Shown here: positions 43,188 to 56,500 of the stretch, in pieces | Layout: each line of letters begins with the position of its first letter | Numbering within the stretch: position 1 is the stretch's first letter | Assembly (NCBI GenBank): GCA_907163375.1 | Contig: CAJQUW010014340.1 | Location: 121,381 to 185,380, forward strand | Length of the DNA stretch: 64,000 nucleotides | Reading direction: 5' to 3' | From: Prostheceraeus crozeri | Lineage: Eukaryota; Platyhelminthes; Polycladida; Euryleptidae | Notes under the pieces: model-generated | The model's database searches: none | Told to the model about the DNA's origin: nothing | The model's input: only the letters and a program-made list of their open reading frames with translations | Position numbers and translations under genes: made by a program

Positions 43188-45304
43188 AAGCCGCGTTTGC
43201 ACGAGGTAACTTGGTGAGCGGCAATAAGTTACACACTGCCTCACACACCGACAAGCTGTCAGTTTCGCGCGCGTCATGAGAAAAAGAGAGAATTCGAAGG
43301 CAGAAGTCAGTCACCCGGTTCACTAAATCAAGTTACCTCAATGGTAAACTAAGAGGTAGCTGAACCATAGATAGCTGACATTCCAAGAAAGAATTTGAGA
43401 TTTGTCAGCGCATTGTAAAAAAGCTAATGACTCACTGTTCATTCACTTCCGAACAGTTTCATCCACAGAATTAGACTGTTTAACCGCATCATTTTGCTAG
43501 AAGTGCAAACTGATTCAAAGCAATGGCAAGTACAGGAACTTAATAAGTGGGCAAAAAGAAATGTCTAATGCCTTGCAGAGATAGGGAAAATCGTCGTGCT
43601 TCGCTTGCGAATTGCTCTGAATTCCTTTAAAATGCTCTGATCACCACGATTCCCTCAGATTCGAAGAATTCAGATCATTGCGGAAAAATTTTCTCGATAA
43701 TGTTAATCGATCATTATTAAAAAAGTTGGCAGACGCACGAAAAAATGTTCACAAAATTCTTTGTAGAACTTGACATCGACTGTGTCTCTTTGCTGTGTGA
43801 TCCGATTGATATAGTCCAGTGGTTCTTAACCTTTTTGCTCGGATTCCTCCCTAACAGTTGAAAGTATGTTTAATTCCTCCCTCTAAACTAGTAGGCCACT
43901 ATTCAAGTTAAAAAAAGAAGTCAAAGATAGCAGTAACAAACATTTTCAAATGCAGACTTCAGGTAGCCTATCACGAAGAATCTATGTAGGCCTACATGCA
44001 AATGGGAAGTGTTACAAGAAATCCAACAAAAAACTAATGACTGCATTGAGCCTGATACTTGCCGCACAATTCCTGAATTCGAGGTGTCAAATTCGTGAGT
44101 TTCAATCTCAAATCACTGCGCACGCTGATGCTGAGTCGATTTCTCTTCCTAGGTATCAAATCTGATACCGACGAGACACCGAACTCGACCAGGTACGATG
44201 TTGGAAAAGGAAGTAGTAGCGTGTGAGCATTGGCTGATAAAGTTGGGTGCTTTTCAACTGTTTCTTGAGTGAGCCATACCATTTGACCTTAATTTATGAA
44301 TGGAAATGTGACGCCTCGCTTCATTAGCTCTCTCTGACCAGAATACTATCTTCTAGTCTATCTTCTCTGTGCAACTGAGCAGGCCACAGACAAAACGTCC
44401 AGGTGATGATCTATAGCCGCGTAGTTGAATTTTCCCTAATTAAAATAATTCGAATGGAACACTCGTACACAGAGATATATTGGTAGCTTCTAAATCTGTG
44501 GTCGCAATAGCTACCGTATTAAACAGTAGCTGCATAATTAACATCTTGAATATTGGGCAGCGATTAACGAATACTGACGATGATAACTCACACGTGACGG
44601 TGAATCAACAAATCCTGTTCATCTCAAATACTCCTTCGAACCTCCTTCCTCTCCAAATCCTCCTTATGTACGTCATTCCTCCCCTGGCATGTTGAATTCC
44701 TCCCCAGGGAACCACATGGCCCTCGGTTAAGAATCATTAATATAGTCGCTGAAACTTCACACAATTTGGCGTGTTTTATGTTGAACTGGCTGCTCATTGT
44801 TCGATTGCTATGGTACTATGTCAGCAGATTGTGCCATTTCATTAACGTTACATGTTCAAATGTTTCCTTTCTAGTCAAGCAGAGGAAGAGACGACCTGTC
44901 TAATTCTGTGGTTTCATCAGTATTTCTCGTCTGGCTAGTCGATCTCGTAGACAATAATTATCAGCAGTGCATCGATGTAGATAAATGGAGCTCAGCCCAA
45001 ATTTGCGAATTCGTTGAGGAACATTAAAAAATACCATATTTATGGTACATTCAACACCCAGACTACAAGAATCGTCCAATAATGGATGTTGCCTCATTCG
45101 ATAAAATTGTGAGGAATAATGAATCAAAATTTTGAAGTTCTTTATGATCTACTGCTTGGATAGCTACGGGTAACTAAGTTATCGTGTAAACGAGGAGAAG
45201 CTTAGTGACTCATGAAAGCATCGTAGCTGTAGGCGTGCGCGGCACCCCCGAGCCACTTGATGTTCAGTTACCGTTCACCAAGTTCCTTCGTGTGAACGCG
45301 GCTT
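43188..45304. mobile_element. MITE-like element, AAGCCGCGTT ends, carrying a nested hAT
   Basis: The left end AAGCCGCGTTTGCACGAGG and the right end, reversed, AAGCCGCGTTCACACGAAGG match over about 33 bp with few mismatches, continuing AACTTGGTGAnCGG. No transposase is seen and the TSD is unclear. It is interrupted by the 923-bp hAT at 43817-44739 and lies within the DM9 gene intron. Confidence 0.6.
43817..44739. mobile_element. Short non-autonomous hAT element
   Basis: The left end CAGTGGTTCTTAACC and right end GGTTAAGAATCATTA are imperfect inverted repeats of the Charlie-like hAT type. Exact 8-bp TSDs ATATAGTC flank it (43809-43816, 44740-44747). AATTCCTCCC words recur at both ends. No transposase gene is recognisable. 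Confidence 0.82.
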
Positions 45305-45915
45305 AAATCTTTCATTGACTCTGCAACTGACCTCACTATCTTTTCGAAAAGTAGGCTTGAAGGAATGGAATTTATGCCCAAATTGACTGAATCAAAATGA
45401 CAAATTATGTTTTTGATAGGAAGCAATACTCACTTAAGAGTGAATTTAAAAAATTTTGAAATTTTAGGTACTTTAGGCATCCCCTTCTTAACTTGCTTTA
45501 GATAAGCACAAGAAATTTGATAACTGCATGTACATGTAAATCATGATGCTGATTTTGCTGATATATTCAAATGTAAATTTTAAAGGAATGAAGCGCATAC
45601 ATGACAGGGTTTGTACATCAGGCATTCAAATAACAAATGGATAATTCTGTGACCGAGTATGCAGTACGTTCTGTGGAAGCGCGCTGCAGCAGACTATGTG
45701 CAAGGCTTTTCGCTTATTGGCTAGCAGCGGCTATAGGCTAGACAGGTCAATTGAATGCAAGTTTCTGGGACAATAAAAACAATTTAAAAAGAATGTGTGA
45801 AAAGGTGAGTATTAGAGTGGAAGTGTCTGTGAGAGAGCTGAGAACGAGATCTACACGAACAATTCAAATAATTTCATGTAAATAATTTCATAATTTTTAA
45901 TATAAATAATTTTAC

Positions 45916-46143
45916 CTCGTAATGTTCCTTGGACATTTCCTCGCTTCCGTATGGGATATATCCAGCTGAGTGACCTTCACACAGTTTTCCAGGTACGTAT
46001 CTTCCTTCATGATTCGCACGCATAACGTAAGTGCTATCACCAGCTCTCAATGCTCCTGGAGGAACTTCACCATCTGAGGCATGTCGCCATGAGTAGCAGA
46101 TCTCAATGCCATTTCCGTGTTGTCCCTTGATGATAGACATTTC
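45916..46143 (-). CDS. DM9 (DUF3421) domain protein, first coding exon
   Basis: The exon begins after a CTGATTTCAG acceptor, with the ATG at 46140, so an upstream 5' non-coding exon is implied. Its 75 codons contain the first DM9 repeat: CYSWRHASDGEVPPGALRAG, DSTYVMRANHEGRYVPGKL, then SAGYIPYGSEEM and EHYE. It ends at a GAG/GTAAAA donor in phase 0. The matching second repeat is at 37746-37483, giving an 8.17-kb intron that holds several transposons. The two repeats complement each other and the joined length is normal for the family. Confidence 0.9.
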
Positions 46144-46545
46144 CTGAAATCAGTTGCGAGTTATCAGCAGTTGACACTTTAAGCTTTACTTTGCTTTCTT
46201 CAAACGAATAAGGTCGTTCTTCTTAAATAGAGTTTTTAAAAAATCATCCTTCATGTAAGTGCAATGACATGCCACCATGATACTACAATATTTTTCTGCT
46301 TTCCATATAAAGAATGTTCAACCTCTTCTGTTCTTATTTGGAACAACGGGATTGAGGTACTTTCTGTGCTATGATGAGAAAAGCCCATGCATAATGGTTG
46401 GTTTAAAACCAGACAGGTTGTTAATATGCCGGAGATATTCCGCACCACCATCGGTGAAAGTCATCATACCAAAAACTGTTTTTTTCTGTTAATTGTTGTT
46501 TAACAGTTTTACAGCTAACTATGCGCTACATGCACAGTAACTTAA

Positions 46546-47587
46546 CCCTTAAGATACTAGGGGTGATCATTTTGATCACCTCCACTATATATCTTAGATT
46601 TTTCTTAGACAAGACAGATCTGTGTCATGATACTTATTGACTTTTCCTTTATCAGTATAAAGAAGAAATTATTGGAAAAATAATTCATAATTTTGCATTT
46701 TTTATAGTGATAAAATAGTCATTTTGAATTTAAAAGCATAGAAAAATAAGCAACTTTTTCGACTGAAAAAACGGATTCATGAAACATGTTTTGTTTTACA
46801 TGAAATTCATATAACAAGTCAATTATTGAAATATGTTTAATAACATCATTGCATTATCAATATTTTGTAACGCATTATCAACGTATTACAACTTTGAATC
46901 AATCGTATTTTGGTGTCCAATATCTATAGTAAGATTCAACAGTCAATGCACAGAATCTTCTTTATTCCGTGTTTTCCACAAATTGGCAAGTTACAAGCTG
47001 CACATTTCGAGGCTGTCAGATTCGCATCGCGAGGACGTTTGCCCTCTTGAATGCATTTGCCACATCGGAGTCTTTCACTTGAAGCCTCAACTTCTTGCGT
47101 CGAACAGCACGAGGACTTGGTTGCCCTGTATATTGGGACAAATTCTCAACTATGTTCGTGGGAAGTCCAAATGGTCTGTCAAGTCGCAACATCATTTCTT
47201 CTTTCACCAATTCATCAGCTAGACTCATAAGAAATGTGCGCCTCACAGTACGTGGATTGTTATTTCCTGTTTTTGGATGATGAATATTGAAGATAGTTTG
47301 CACATTTATAGCAATAATGTTGATGTGAGTTTTACAAAAAAATTGCAGTTGATACTAAAAAAGAACACTCAATCAGATTCAATACAAATCAATCTCAATC
47401 AATCAATCGGCTTGTTAGACGGTAGTTTAAGCGTTCAAATACGACGAAATACATCCTTTGGGCCATAAATAATCTAGATGAGTTAAAATATATCAACTAT
47501 CGGGCATAAATAGTGTTTATTTTCGAGGTGATCATTTTGATCACCCTTTGTCTTTTAAAGGTGGAAAATTACATTGTATCTTAAGGG
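46546..47587. mobile_element. piggyBac element relic
   Basis: TTAA (46542-46545, 47588-47591) flanks inverted ends CCCTTAAGATAC. The subterminal palindrome GGTGATCATTTTGATCACC is present at both ends. This is the typical piggyBac arrangement: TTAA TSD, CCC start and a subterminal inverted motif. At 1042 bp it keeps only the end of the transposase. Confidence 0.88.
46936..47303 (-). pseudogene. piggyBac transposase C-terminal fragment
   Basis: The reading frame contains SLADELVKEEMMLRL and PTNIVENLSQYTGQPSPR, as in the late region of piggyBac transposases. It is followed, after a frameshift near 47016, by a cysteine-rich tail KCAACNLPICGKHG...LCIDC ending in TGA at 46936. That tail is the C-terminal zinc-binding domain used to bind the element ends. 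The catalytic DDD region is missing. Confidence 0.75.
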
Positions 47588-47591
47588 TTAA

Positions 47592-50120
47592 TGGTTGGTT
47601 TGGACAAATAAACAGTGGTATGTGTTGGCAGACCTTCACATATCTCACAGCCTGTGTATCATTTGAATGTCATCATGTCAAGAGTATTTTTCAAGATGCC
47701 ACATGATTTTGATCAGATGAACTGATTGAAAAATCATTAATTATCAATTATGAGTTTCCTGTATTTCTCTTCGTACATAAATCTAGAATTCTAAATGCCT
47801 TTTCTGTATATGTAGAGTTTCGTGGTACTTTCATTAAACAAATTACATTACCTAAAAGATGTTGAAAGATAAGCATGTATTTGTAGATGCACCAAAAATA
47901 TAGTGATACAAAAAATCAAACTTAGCACAGAGGCTCCTAGTATATGAAATTGTGTTAATATTTCCATGAAAACTGAATAGTTTGAATCTAGAGCATCAAT
48001 GGGTTGATGCCGAAGGACGTAAACTATGGCTTCTGATTATTTCTGCTAGCAGGGTGAAATATAAACTATACGGGTATCTTCCCATGTTCAACTGAGGATG
48101 GAGCTAAATGCTTGATATGTTTACTTCTACATCCATAATATGATGGACATTTTTTAGAATAATAATGCAAATATTCATTATTTATATAATGACATTTTGT
48201 TTATGCATGATCACCACCTTATGCAGTATCTTTGAATTAAACATTGTAAATTTTTTTAGTCATATCAGAGAATATCTATGCTTGAACTGTACTTTTGTTT
48301 TTTAACTACCGGTATATTTTATCTTTTTACATGATAACACAGAATTTTGGCAAGTCATAACTACTAAGTTGCTATTTGACTGCTTCATATTGCAGTCAAC
48401 TCGTATTTGTTGCTTATAATGCGCCTGTTTCATACTCAATCCTCAATGTTTCACCTGCTCATCGTAAGACTACCAAGTAACTAAACAAAAGTCATCTAAA
48501 CAACAAAATCACTAAACAAAAGCACAATTCGATGATAAACGTGTGTCATTTTTCAACACTTCAAAATTCTCATGTCGAAGCACGCAAATAACATTTCTCT
48601 CTGCACACAATACTCATGTAACTACGTCGTATATCTGCACCATATAACAGAATGACATAACGTTGGTGATCTAGGGGAAGCCGAAAAGGGATTATAATAT
48701 AACATGTTGAAAGAAACTAATTCTACTGTGTTAATTCCGTTAGAATTTGCAACTACCCGCGTCTTGACTTTGTTTGAGTGAATATGTTAATGTCTGGATA
48801 ATATTGATCCTAAAGCGAAATTCATAATAAAACCGATACTTACAAGTCGATATCTGTAGCAGAGCGTGCTTCACCAATGAATCAGACAGTTTTGTGTGAC
48901 AATGTAAAACGCAACACAAGTTTTATAAGTAAACATTCTATTGACTCTTCACTGATTGGATGCATGCATGCAGTAACTGACAGGTAAAAGTAATCAACAC
49001 TACCCAGTCATGATGCTTCATTACATAACGGAACTTATTCGTTGCGTCAGCTTATGTGATAAGGAATACACCGCTTCAGTCTCACGAACTACCCGTAAAT
49101 GGATGTTTTACAGCCCATGGTGTTGGTAGGGGTGCCAATTTTTAATTTTCGGTCAATTGATTTTTGTGCCAGTTTTATTTGGTGACGATTCTATTTTGGT
49201 GGATGGGGGGGGGTGACGCAGCGCCACACGAGATTTGATCTCGAGTCTTGGTTAAATCTTGGATATTTGGCGATCTGGGGAGAAAGGGGAGGTTGAGATT
49301 TTTGGAGTGCTAACCTTACAGGTATGGTTTGGTCAAATTTTCAGCCGTCTCAATGGCTTCTTCATTGTATGCCTAGCAATTCTTGCTATCTTTGACTTTG
49401 AGCACTCCTTGTGCCTCTACTAACCGCAATCATCAACTTTGGGAGACGAGATGACGTCACATCTGCCAATGACGTGATGCGCCACTGTTAGCATGCTTCG
49501 TGACGAATCAAACAATATGCTCAAGAGGATCAACGCAGAGAATGAAACATTTCCGAATACATAGCAGCATTCATGTTGTCCTCAACGATGAATTAATGTA
49601 CATAACGACCCTGCCGCCGATACCTAAAATCAACCCACACCATAACCGCTGTAGGATGCATATCTATTTGTTAGCTGGAAGTCAAAGTAGAACTATCCGT
49701 GAAGCTACCAACACTCCCATTTCTCAGAACCTTTACACGGGAACGATGAACAGCTTTCATCCCATCACCGAGGAGGACGTTGCAGCATTGTTCGAAGGTC
49801 TAATGAACATGAAGTTTTAGTACTTATGGATTATTCCCCCTCAGGTTTTCAAATTTATCTGAAATCTGGAAAAATTAATCAATTGTCACCAAAACATAGT
49901 AGCAATACTTAAACATATTATTAAGCACCACCTAAACACTTATACATAGTAGACGCACTTAAACATATTTTCTACCCACATTCATAAATTTATGCAGATC
50001 GGACGAGTACTTGTTACACTAGAAATGATAACGTGAAGTCTAGCGATGTCAACAGCTTGATCGGACTTCGTCTGTTCGATGCATTATTGTTACTCGTGTG
50101 TATTGTTCTGTCTCCATCTC
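47592..50120. other. Unassigned non-coding stretch
   Basis: No clear gene. A 106-codon stop-free run at 49500-49820 (plus) ends in a proper stop and could be part of a decayed gene, but it is not recognised. A G-run lies near 49205. Confidence 0.4.
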
Positions 50121-50123
50121 ATC

Positions 50124-50780
50124 CAACTTAGGTGATGTTTGAGTACACTTGAGTCTTTGTTTGTGGCATGTTCTTTAATGCGTGTATGGAGTGAACGGAC
50201 TGTACTCGCGATATAATTACTTTTACACGTTTTGCATGTTATTTCATACACTACCATAGTTCTCAAACAGATGTTGCTGTCAGCAATAACGCACTGATTC
50301 AATTTGCACTTATGTTTGGAATGTGATTTTCTCAAAGCCATTCGTAGCGTGTACGACTGATGGGATACGCGCACAGGTAAGTCAAGATTACGAAAAATTC
50401 TTAATACCTTGTTATCGAAGCAATCAGATATGAAAGGAATTTGCAAATAAGAGAAGTATTTCGCTTTCGTTCTTAACGGAGGCAGATGATGGATGCTTTT
50501 CAAATTTTTAGAAGAATGCTCAGGATAATCATTTAAAGTTAGTATCTTATCAAATTCACTTAAGCATTCATTCTTATTATTTTGTGTCGAACACCTTTGA
50601 TTTCTTCTGTGCTTTTCATTTTTGATGATATTGATTTTCTGCTGAATTGGTAACGCAGACTTGTAATATATGAAGAGGAATTTTTTAGCTAATTTTTGGT
50701 AAAAATTATAAGTTACTTCTCCATTTTTGATTGTTATTGTGAAATCAAGTAATGAAAGGCAATTCTCATAAGTGGGATGC
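50124..50780 (-). mobile_element. Penelope-like element, inverted truncated copy
   Basis: A 657-bp segment matching 51095-51751 in reverse orientation, covering the end of the RT and the GIY-YIG domain. The protein translations are identical up to the outer breakpoint, so the two arms are of the same recent origin or have been homogenised. Penelope-like elements are known for partial inverted or tandem copies at their ends. Confidence 0.85.
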
Positions 50781-50825
50781 TTATGACCGACTTATGGCTT
50801 ATCACCGAATGATATTGAAAAACTT

Positions 50826-51869
50826 TTGACCACAATATTCAATAACATCTTTTTTGAATATAACAATATAATATATCGCCAAAAACAAGGATTGCCTATG
50901 GATGCCAGTATTTCAGGACTTATGGCAATTATATTTATGGATCGCTTGGAAAGGCAGGTTATAAGAACTCGTAACATACCTCTTTTCACGAGATATGTAG
51001 ATGACATTTTTATATTGACCACAAATCGTGAGGAATCTCTAGCAGTTCTCGACGCTGTGAATGACCTTCATCCTAACATAAACTTTTCCATAGAGCATCC
51101 CACTTATGAGAATTGCCTTTCATTACTTGATTTCACAATAACAATCAAAAATGGAGAAGTAACTTATAATTTTTACCAAAAATTAGCTAAAAAATTCCTC
51201 TTCATATATTACAAGTCTGCGTTACCAATTCAGCAGAAAATCAATATCATCAAAAATGAAAAGCACAGAAGAAATCAAAGGTGTTCGACACAAAATAATA
51301 AGAATGAATGCTTAAGTGAATTTGATAAGATACTAACTTTAAATGATTATCCTGAGCATTCTTCTAAAAATTTGAAAAGCATCCATCATCTGCCTCCGTT
51401 AAGAACGAAAGCGAAATACTTCTCTTATTTGCAAATTCCTTTCATATCTGATTGCTTCGATAACAAGGTATTAAGAATTTTTCGTAATCTTGACTTACCT
51501 GTGCGCGTATCCCATCAGTCGTACACGCTACGAATGGCTTTGAGAAAATCACATTCCAAACATAAGTGCAAATTGAATCAGTGCGTTATTGCTGACAGCA
51601 ACATCTGTTTGAGAACTATGGTAGTGTATGAAATAACATGCAAAACGTGTAAAAGTAATTATATCGCGAGTACAGTTCGTTCACTCCATACACGCATTAA
51701 AGAACATGCCACAAACAAAGACTCAAGTGTACTCAAACATCTCCTAAGTTGTTCTCCTAACATAGCTTTCCCGTTTACAGTCAAAATCATAGAGTTTGAT
51801 ACAAACAGCATTAACCTACGTTTCAGAGAGGCCATATTAATAAAATCTATGAAACCAAGCCTCAAATAA
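50826..51869 (+). mobile_element. Penelope-like element: RT and GIY-YIG endonuclease, 5'-truncated
   Basis: A 347-codon open frame. RT motif B is QGLPMDASISGLMA (residues about 21-34), motif C is RYVDDIFIL (about 57-65), followed by the RT thumb. The C-terminal GIY-YIG domain reads YEITCKTCKSNYIASTVRSL, then RIKEH. The end, LRFREAILIKSMKPSLK and a stop, is the family-typical C-terminus. The N-terminal RT part is missing, so it is about two-thirds of a Penelope polyprotein. It is not expected to be active, but is better preserved than other repeats here. Confidence 0.9.
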
Positions 51870-52568
51870 CAAAGATGAATGTTCAACTTATCAGACATTG
51901 ATATTTTGATTTTTATGTAAGATGTAATTTGAAAATCTTTTTACGTGAACAGGCCGTCATATCGGTGAAAATTTGTAAGATTGGATAATAATACAGCAGC
52001 TTGGCTAACTGATGACTTTTTTGATTTAACTGCTATTTGAAATCTTCCCACGACCACTACCATGCCACACCATTTTAAAGTTAAAAGTGTTAGTGTATGG
52101 CATATGGCCTGGTCATCATCACTTCACGAGTTGTCAGGAAATTACTTTGCTGACCTCAAATGCTTTCTGTTCAGACGATAAGGTTAGAAGAAGTCAGATC
52201 AAGCTGCAGACATCACTGCACTTCTAGTTATCGCCCCTAATTCAGGAAGTACTTGTCCGATTTGCACAAATTTTGGTACGTGTGGTTAGAAAATGTCCTC
52301 ACTCGCATGTACTTAAAGTTCTGTGATCGATTGACTTCTACGGATTTTAGACAAATTTGAAAACGTGGGGGAGATAACCTATGTACCGACGTCTTACAGA
52401 ATCATCGCATTTGCGTAATTAAAAAATCGAAATTGTGAGACATTTGAAATATGACAGCTTGGTTTCATCATTCATGGAATGGCGCATCGCTAAATATGAG
52501 AGTATTAAATCATAAAATTAAAAGTAAAAATGAAAGTAGTTATTTTAAAATGTTTCATTATATGATAG
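51870..52568. other. Unassigned non-coding stretch
   Basis: No gene or repeat recognised. Confidence 0.4.
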
Positions 52569-52850
52569 GTAGCGAGACAGCATATCAGCATGTCACTCGA
52601 CTACGTTACACCGTAGATTGACAACAAAGGTCTGTCGTAGTATATTGAATATCAGAGAGAGTGACAACAACTAAGCCAATAGCAGACACCAACACCCTTG
52701 ATTTCCCGATCGCAATCGCCTGATCCAGAAATCGAACCGAAGTTCGTAGTGGAAACTAGATCGTCCTTCTTCACTGGGCCCCACTGACGCCAGAAAAGGA
52801 ATGCGATTGAAGGCAGCAGTCATCTCCCAAGTGATATCGACAGCTCATTG
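52569..52850 (-). mobile_element. SINE copy 3 with flanking repeat module
   Basis: The minus strand has a decayed B box (GGTTCGATTTC, 52728-52738) and the CAAGGGTGTTGGTGT tail. It is bracketed by the same GTAGCGAGACAGCATATCAG and AAGTGATATCGACAGCTC modules as near 32.5 kb. Confidence 0.6.
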
Positions 52851-53405
52851 TCCTATTATCATTGACAGAATCCAACCAACTATCTTTTTTTACTTTATCT
52901 CTCGCATAAACAATGCGGTACACTATCTTTCCCATTCTCGGGTCCACAACTTTCGGTACAGACACTGACTAGGATAATTCATTGTCCTAGTCAGTGGGTA
53001 CAGATCTTCTGTATAGCGTTTTACTTGACTATGGCCACCAGTGTCTCCGCCTGACTCTTCTTGTGCGTCAATGTCCTCCGTAGAAAAAGACCACTGCCAT
53101 TTCTTAAAGGTCTACTTGCTGCGCTTGACGGCATTCACTCTGCCACAACCAGGTTTTTCAATTTCTAAATCAGCCGCCTTTTGTACTCGTAGCACCTCAG
53201 GTTGACTTGCTAGCTTCGAACAGAAAGCCTGATGTTCGATAACTTTGTATGAAGCTTTGCTTTTAACCCTACGATGATACTCTTTCGGCACTTGCTGACG
53301 CGTACATGAATATATGGATATACAAAATATGAAATATAGACAGATTGTGGCTGATTTTATAGACTTCACCCTTTTCACATACCAACCAGTCGTTTTTTTC
53401 CGTAT

Positions 53406-53559
53406 AGGAGTTGAAATAGCAGAGGCAATAGGTCGCAGAGGATAACCATCATCTACCATCATCCGTGTGGTATTTGACAGTGCAATAAAACTTAGACCAC
53501 AATGATAGGGAATATGATGGTTATCATTTGCGACCTATTGCCTCTGCTATTTCAACTCC
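53406..53559. repeat. Foldback repeat, 47-bp arms
   Basis: The left arm 53406-53452 (GAGTTGAAATAGCAGAGGCA...) is repeated inverted at 53513-53559, with three mismatches and a loop of about 60 nt. The minus-strand run 53112-53462 overlaps it and includes a hydrophobic stretch, but is not a recognised gene. Confidence 0.75.
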
Positions 53560-56500
53560 TACTGAAAAAGACAATTAGTTGCTAAGTCAATTTTTAGGTC
53601 AACTTATCCAATTTGTCCAACCTAATATCAGCAGTACCCTCACATTGATTAAATCGCCCTTGAAAAGGTGTTTATTGTTAGATCGACCACCGAAGGCGCT
53701 GGACGCCGAAGATCTGTCGTGTACTAGTGTACTAATCTAACTTCAATACATCGAATAATCCTAAACTTTTTTGCTAAAAATCATTATGATCTTCCGTCGT
53801 CTGGTCAATTTCGAAGAATTTCTATCAAAGATGATAAATTTGGCGGCAAAGATATTCAAGCAAACATTAACTGTCATATTACTTTCCTGAAAAGTATAAA
53901 GAACCGTCGCTGGAAACTGAAATCGTCAATGTTATGATAGACCTCCGTGGTGCAAGTGCCATTCCCTTGGATCTTGATCTTAACGTCGAAACAGTTCACG
54001 CATTTGAGTTGCATTGCGCAGTTCCAAAATGTGATGCATTTTTTGCTAAGAAGTTAATTGGATGGGTTTCAGAAAGAGTTTTATCGAAATACTTGCAATT
54101 GAAGCTGCTAATGTCATAGACATGCCTAGTGGTGCTTGGGAGAAGTTTGGCCAAATCAAATATCTTCGCAGGAGGAGGACCCGTCACGCATCTGAACTCC
54201 CTATATGCCAGGAAGAGATCAGTCAAGAGTGAACTGGAATTCTCAACCATAGGAATAACCCGAATTTGCCTAAAGACAAGCCTTCCGAAGGTAACAAAGA
54301 TATCATCTAGGATGAAATCAATAGCATTAGAGAATTGAGTCTTGGACCAGCAGTGATAACCTCTGCACTTCTTGTTCGAGAAGAAAGTTCTATGATATCC
54401 AATGCAAATGAAGTTCTTGGAACTGCTTACGGTCATATACTTCTAATAAGGAGTCCTTAACTTGGCACCAATTAAGGCTTGTATAGAGTGTGGAGAAATC
54501 CTAAACTTGTTGTTATGAGTGGCAATTACTACCCGACATCGTGTCTAGAAATTCTCCAGAGGAGTTAGTGCTCCAGAAGGCATTCAGACCCGAATTATTC
54601 CTGATGGAAAGTCAGTAACTACTAAATTTGTCCTGGACTAATTGTAAAACCTTCGTTTACAAAGTTGGCCACATCTTTGGAGGTGCTGTTCCTGGCAACA
54701 GCTATGCATGCTTCTATACGGATTCTTATGCAATCATAATAAATCAACCTTATCGAATCACAACTTTGCAAGCGAAAAAAATTCGGTGGAAGCTGCAAGG
54801 ACGAGATGACATAGTATCAAAGAAATTAGGAGATGAAAGCAATGGTAACTTCACAGTTACTTCAGGCATTTAGTTAAACATAAAGATTACAAACGATAAA
54901 ATAAGAATAAAATGCTATACAATGGCCTTAAAATTAATTGCCGAATTTGATGAAAGAATCACCAAATCGAACAGGCATCCAAAAACTTGGGAATCCAAAA
55001 AGTCTAGGTAAAACCATAAACTTATCCTTGACCGTGATGCCAAAATAATCCATGACGGTGATGCAATTTCTCTCAAGACACAACTTCTCTTTCAGCCGTT
55101 TCCCGAAAACTGCAGACATGGGGATTCTCCCGAAAATTCCAAATTTGGTGTCTCATGCGTCTCAATCTTCTGATTTTGATTTGAATGCCTCAATAAACAT
55201 GATCACTTCTGATGTAAGAGATGTCCTAGCGATGCGGCTATTTTGACATATATTTATTAAATTTATAAAATTTTCATAGAAAATTTGGCGTCTGCCGGGT
55301 TACATTTTCTCAAAAACACGTTTTTCAAATTAAACATGATTTGTTCAAGAAAATCATGAAATCAAGAACCGAATCTGGAACGACTTCCATTTATACCAGT
55401 GTTTCTCAACCGCTGGTCCGGGGACTAAAATTAGTCTCCGGGACAGGTTAGTTTAATCCACGAAGTTAATGTGAAATAAAGATCCCCTTTGGTATAAAAC
55501 GCTAATCAAAGGAGGATTTGGTCCGAAGACGTCTTCCACTGTCTTTGATTTGGTTCATCAATGCGATGAAGCTGTCTCAGAGTTGAAGAAGTATTTTTCA
55601 ATATGATTAGCTTAGAAAGGATTCTATAGATTATCTGCATTCCTACGAAGTTACGCTGACACAGCTACGCATTAATGACAGTGCTGCGTGTACTTTACTG
55701 GAAATTACGATTCAGTCAGCGTCAGTTATCCATCCCTAGGTGAAGTCCATGGGAGTAGGGTTGGCCTTGGCTTAAATCGAGCGACAAAAGTTCGTGCGAC
55801 ATATTTTCGCTTGATTAATCGACTTTCTTCGATCATTTTGTGAAAAATCAATATTTCTGGCATATCAAAATTATCAATAGCATCTGCACTATCCTTTGGT
55901 GCTGTGCTTCTTAGCCACATGTATATTTTTCATTTTCTCATGTTTCTGCGAATATCACGCCAGCCTGTAATCCGTCCATAATTTATGAGCATAGAAAATA
56001 TAGCAAAATATCTCTTAATCAATTTTTGGAACAATTGCAAAATAAACTATTGAACTTGGATCAAACACGTCAGTATTCCTAATGAGAGAAGGAGCAGAAT
56101 TATGAAGAGTCAACCATTCAAAGGCGCTTCATTCATATTCAATTCATAAACAGAATTGTGCCTGCGTTCTCAAGTCTTAAAGTCATTCGATGTTTTTGGA
56201 AAAGTGTCCCGGCGATGTTGAACAATGACTTTAATGGCGCTCTGGTCGGCTGAGTTGAAAGTAGCTTGCCAGCCATCATTAATCTACAATTTATGAATTC
56301 GTAGTAGCGGGAGGTGTCGGGAAAAAGAAACAATTCTGTTTCTTTTTTATCTTGCGTCTTCCTTATCAATTTCAGACAAGACTTCAGGAGCATCAAAAGC
56401 AAATGAAAGTAACCTACTTCGAGAGTCACTTTCTGTCAGCGTTAAATCTTGATCTGAAGCATTATGTGCTTCTTTCACCATTTAAAAATTTAATCACTGC

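Noticed and set aside
49500-49820. 106-aa plus-strand frame as a host gene
   Set aside because: No domain, splice site or promoter is seen, so it is left as unassigned.
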